Origin: Petrosia ficiformis
Taxonomy: Eukaryota; Porifera; Demospongiae; Haplosclerida; Petrosiidae
NCBI GenBank assembly: GCA_947044365.1
Contig: OX345641.1
Location: 142,501-206,500 of the forward strand
Length of the DNA stretch: 64,000 nt
Direction of reading: 5' to 3'
Under the pieces are notes generated by a model, which was given only the letters and a program-made list of their open reading frames with translations, searched no databases and was not told the origin of the DNA. This document shows positions 62,101-64,000 of this stretch, in pieces; the first letter of the stretch is position 1, and every line of letters begins with the position of its first letter. The position numbers and the translations under genes are program-made.

Positions 62101-62589
62101 TAAATTAGGTACATAAGTATAACTCGTACAGTACATGCTATATACATTATCAGATCTAACAGAATGCTTTAGTAGACAGAACTGTCACTGTAAGTATACA
62201 AGTGAATATCATCTGAAGCAGCCACCCAATAATATTATATAAATAAAATACACTAACATACAGGTATATGTTGTTGTTGACTGGAGCCATGGTTCTGGAG
62301 TTTGTTGCCATTGAAGTGAATACTTTTGACTTTCTTTGCTAACATCTTGATAAGTGACTTGCTATCAACTTCTGCTAAAATGTTTCTTCCACTAGCTGTC
62401 AAACGATTGGTACTTACTGCACGAGCAGCATTTTCAATAATAGGTGTAGCATTCTGTTTCTCCTTCAAAAGAGGAGGTTGTCCCAATATGACTTTCTTCA
62501 AACTGGTTTTACCAACACCAGGAGGACCATGTAGTATGATATTACATTGTTTCATTTTCCCACCTCCTTCTTTCATTGCTTTGGTCACT
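59183..62589 (-). CDS. Roc-COR-like GTPase with C-terminal death-fold-like domain, 5' end missing
   Basis: This is probably a signalling or innate-immune GTPase of the ROCO type; I cannot name an orthologue. The exons are 62587-62264, about 62059-60486, 59889-59595 and 59211-59183, all in frame. The first has P-loop GPPGVGKTSLKK. After a Gln/Ser-rich spacer of about 110 residues come the G3-like motif LIDSGGQPQFQD and G4 VVGTHKDKLG. A COR-like winged helix follows (GGVVRKSECYKTGEILGMGR, LKYLNKVGLLLYNPDDVPDL, KMDPLIGRLSRLI). Next is a CRLC...HYC...VQC cysteine cluster, and then an all-helical segment of about 95 residues (YQKASKLLNEIERSL, PETLISYCEVLRKQEIPAL) resembling a CARD/death fold. An acceptor precedes the first exon, so N-terminal exons lie further right or outside the window. 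The last exon reaches a stop after 10 residues; another frame there stays open for about 38 Arg/Lys-rich codons. Confidence 0.75.
59225..59555. repeat. Repeat TCACAAAACATTACTAATCA in the last intron of the Roc-COR gene
   Basis: About 19 short units of AGTCACAAAACATTACTA, with a super-pattern of about 51 bp created by inserted ATCACT. Confidence 0.9.
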
Positions 62590-62930
62590 GTAAATCAAAA
62601 CATGTGATATCATATAGTGTATTGAATCACATGTTTGTACAATACACAGACTAAATTACATCAAAGCATAAAAAAACTTTAACAAAGATGGTAAAAATGT
62701 GTAAAATACATTGCTAATGGAACAGTTTTCTCTTGCCGTGAATTTTTATGTCCACGAAAAAAACCAGCTATACGGTAATTAGTAAACAAGCTAAATCATT
62801 TACAGTACTGGAAACATTCTAAATTAGTGGATTGTAATTGTGACATAGTTTAATATATGGGTGTGGTCAGCTGGAAAAGGGTTGGTCTTTGAGTGTGGCT
62901 AATATCACCGCTCTTGTGAATTGTTTATAT
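62590..62930. other. Upstream of the visible Roc-COR exons
   Basis: No exon is recognised. This is intron if the gene continues to the right. The acceptor-like GATTTACAG on the minus strand at 62588-62596 favours that. Confidence 0.4.
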
Positions 62931-63540
62931 TAAGGCTGGGACGAATATTAATAAATGTATTCGAAGCTTCGTTAAAAAATACTTCGAAGGCTTCAAAGCT
63001 TCGCCCACTTTACCCACAAACACTGCCTTCACAATTTTGTGGTTAGTTATGTAAACTTATATATATTATATATAATTAGTTTTTTCTATAAAATGTGTGC
63101 GCTGTTCAATGTAGCATGTTTTATATATAACTATATATATATATATAATTATATATATATATATAATTATATATGTAAAGTTGTTAACAGAATAAATAAA
63201 GTGTTTAAACTTTAAAGTACAACATTTACTTGAGCTCAGACATATTCTTGTTTAAAAAAAAATCAATGCATCTACATTGCTTGGTTTAAGGCAGCTTCGC
63301 ATCTGTTACAGTCTGTCCTGCTGTCGAGAAAACATGCTCAGATGGAGTAGATGTAGCTGGAATGTTGAGAACAGTTTTAGCTAGTTTTTATCAACATTAC
63401 TCTCACCTTGTTTGGCAATATAATGCCTCCAAAACTGGATTATTGCTTTATAATAAGTACTAGTCTTGTTCCTGTCACTATTTCTACTTGAATTTAGCAT
63501 CGCTTGAATGAAAAATTAGGCAGAAACAGCCAACTACACA
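62930..63540 (-). mobile_element. Remnant of a hAT transposon
   Basis: A minus-strand frame at 63286-63385 reads LAKTVLNIPATSTPSEHVFS then TAGQTVTDAKLP and a stop. This is the C-terminal dimerisation region of hAT transposases. Just upstream (about 63400-63450), FWRHYIAKQGE continues the similarity in another frame, so the gene is broken. At 62933 AAGGCTGGGACGAATATT followed by TTCGAAGCTTCG repeats looks like a hAT terminal and subterminal sequence. The rest of the transposase is absent. Confidence 0.8.
63050..63180. repeat. TATA-rich low-complexity tract
   Basis: TATATATAATTATATATATA repeats inside the hAT remnant. Confidence 0.8.
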
Positions 63541-63563
63541 GCCTCAACTTTTCTTGGACACAC

Positions 63564-63994
63564 TAGGGATGGGCGATATATCAAAATGAACGATAATTTA
63601 TCGATATTTTCAATATCGATATGATATCGATATCGGGAGTTCGTTCGATAGGCAATTCGATACGATAACCACGCCCATATAACCTTAATAATAGTTACAT
63701 AAGTAGTAGTTAATTATTTTAAAATATTAATACAGTAGCCACATTTGTGCCTGCGGTAAGGCTGGTGAACTGCTTTCCATCAGTAGAAGCAGAATTACAA
63801 TGTGTAAGTCAAAACATGTCCACATGTTGAACAAAAACACTTAACATAGTTACCTAGCTGTTATTTTGTAGATAATTAACTATGAAATGGGTGTGGTTTA
63901 ATATCATATCGAAAAATATCGATTATCACAAACATTTTGGAAAATATCGATAAATATCGTATCGTTTGGAAATTTCTCATATCGCCCATCCCTA
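63564..63994. mobile_element. Complete hAT-type MITE, 431 bp
   Basis: The ends are a perfect 16-bp inverted repeat, TAGGGATGGGCGATAT and its complement. The left flank GGACACAC (63556-63563) is matched by GGACAC directly after the right end, where the window stops; this is six of six visible bases of an 8-bp target-site duplication. Subterminal TCGATATTTT and AATATCGAT motifs are repeated at both ends, typical transposase-binding clusters. It has no coding capacity. Confidence 0.92.
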
Positions 63995-64000
63995 GGACAC

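Overview
This window is nuclear DNA from an animal. Every gene is split by many short GT-AG introns, the sequence is AT-rich, and genes are packed a few hundred bases apart on both strands. All recognised proteins are metazoan orthologues. The compactness, the very abundant micro- and minisatellites, and a Roc/COR-like GTPase ending in a death-fold-like domain suggest an early-branching invertebrate. A demosponge (Amphimedon-like) is my best guess, but this is inference and not proven by any single feature.

Layout, left to right: an EGF-repeat type I membrane protein (430-3286, -); a short Pumilio/PUF RNA-binding protein (5063-7787, -); a decayed class III adenylyl cyclase (about 8228-9780, +); DNAJC27/RBJ, a Rab-like GTPase with a J domain (11598-13450, -), head to head with WDR35/IFT121 (13582-22054, +); serine racemase SRR (22344-27175, +), tail to tail with PRMT9 (27213-31276, -); NPC1 (31657-40754, -); leucine carboxyl methyltransferase LCMT1 (41848-43674, +), tail to tail with the U5 snRNP factor PRPF6 (44398-52578, -); a fused pseudouridine-5'-phosphate glycosidase/PfkB kinase (52691-59040, +), head to head with PRPF6; a Roc-COR-like GTPase with a C-terminal death-fold-like domain (59183-62589, -, 5' end not found); and at the right edge a hAT transposase remnant followed by an intact-looking hAT-type MITE.

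Two head-to-head pairs share very short promoters: DNAJC27/WDR35 (131 bp, both linked to cilia) and PRPF6/pseudouridine enzyme (112 bp, with a palindromic CRE). Introns carry most of the repeats. The most striking pattern is that several minisatellites are built from the splice junction itself. Exon-end sequence plus its 5' or 3' splice site is tandemly duplicated into the intron in at least seven introns of four genes (DNAJC27, WDR35, PRPF6 and the pseudouridine enzyme). Other highlights are an 840-bp higher-order satellite inside an SRR intron, an in-frame minisatellite in PRMT9, and dispersed MITE and SINE-like elements.
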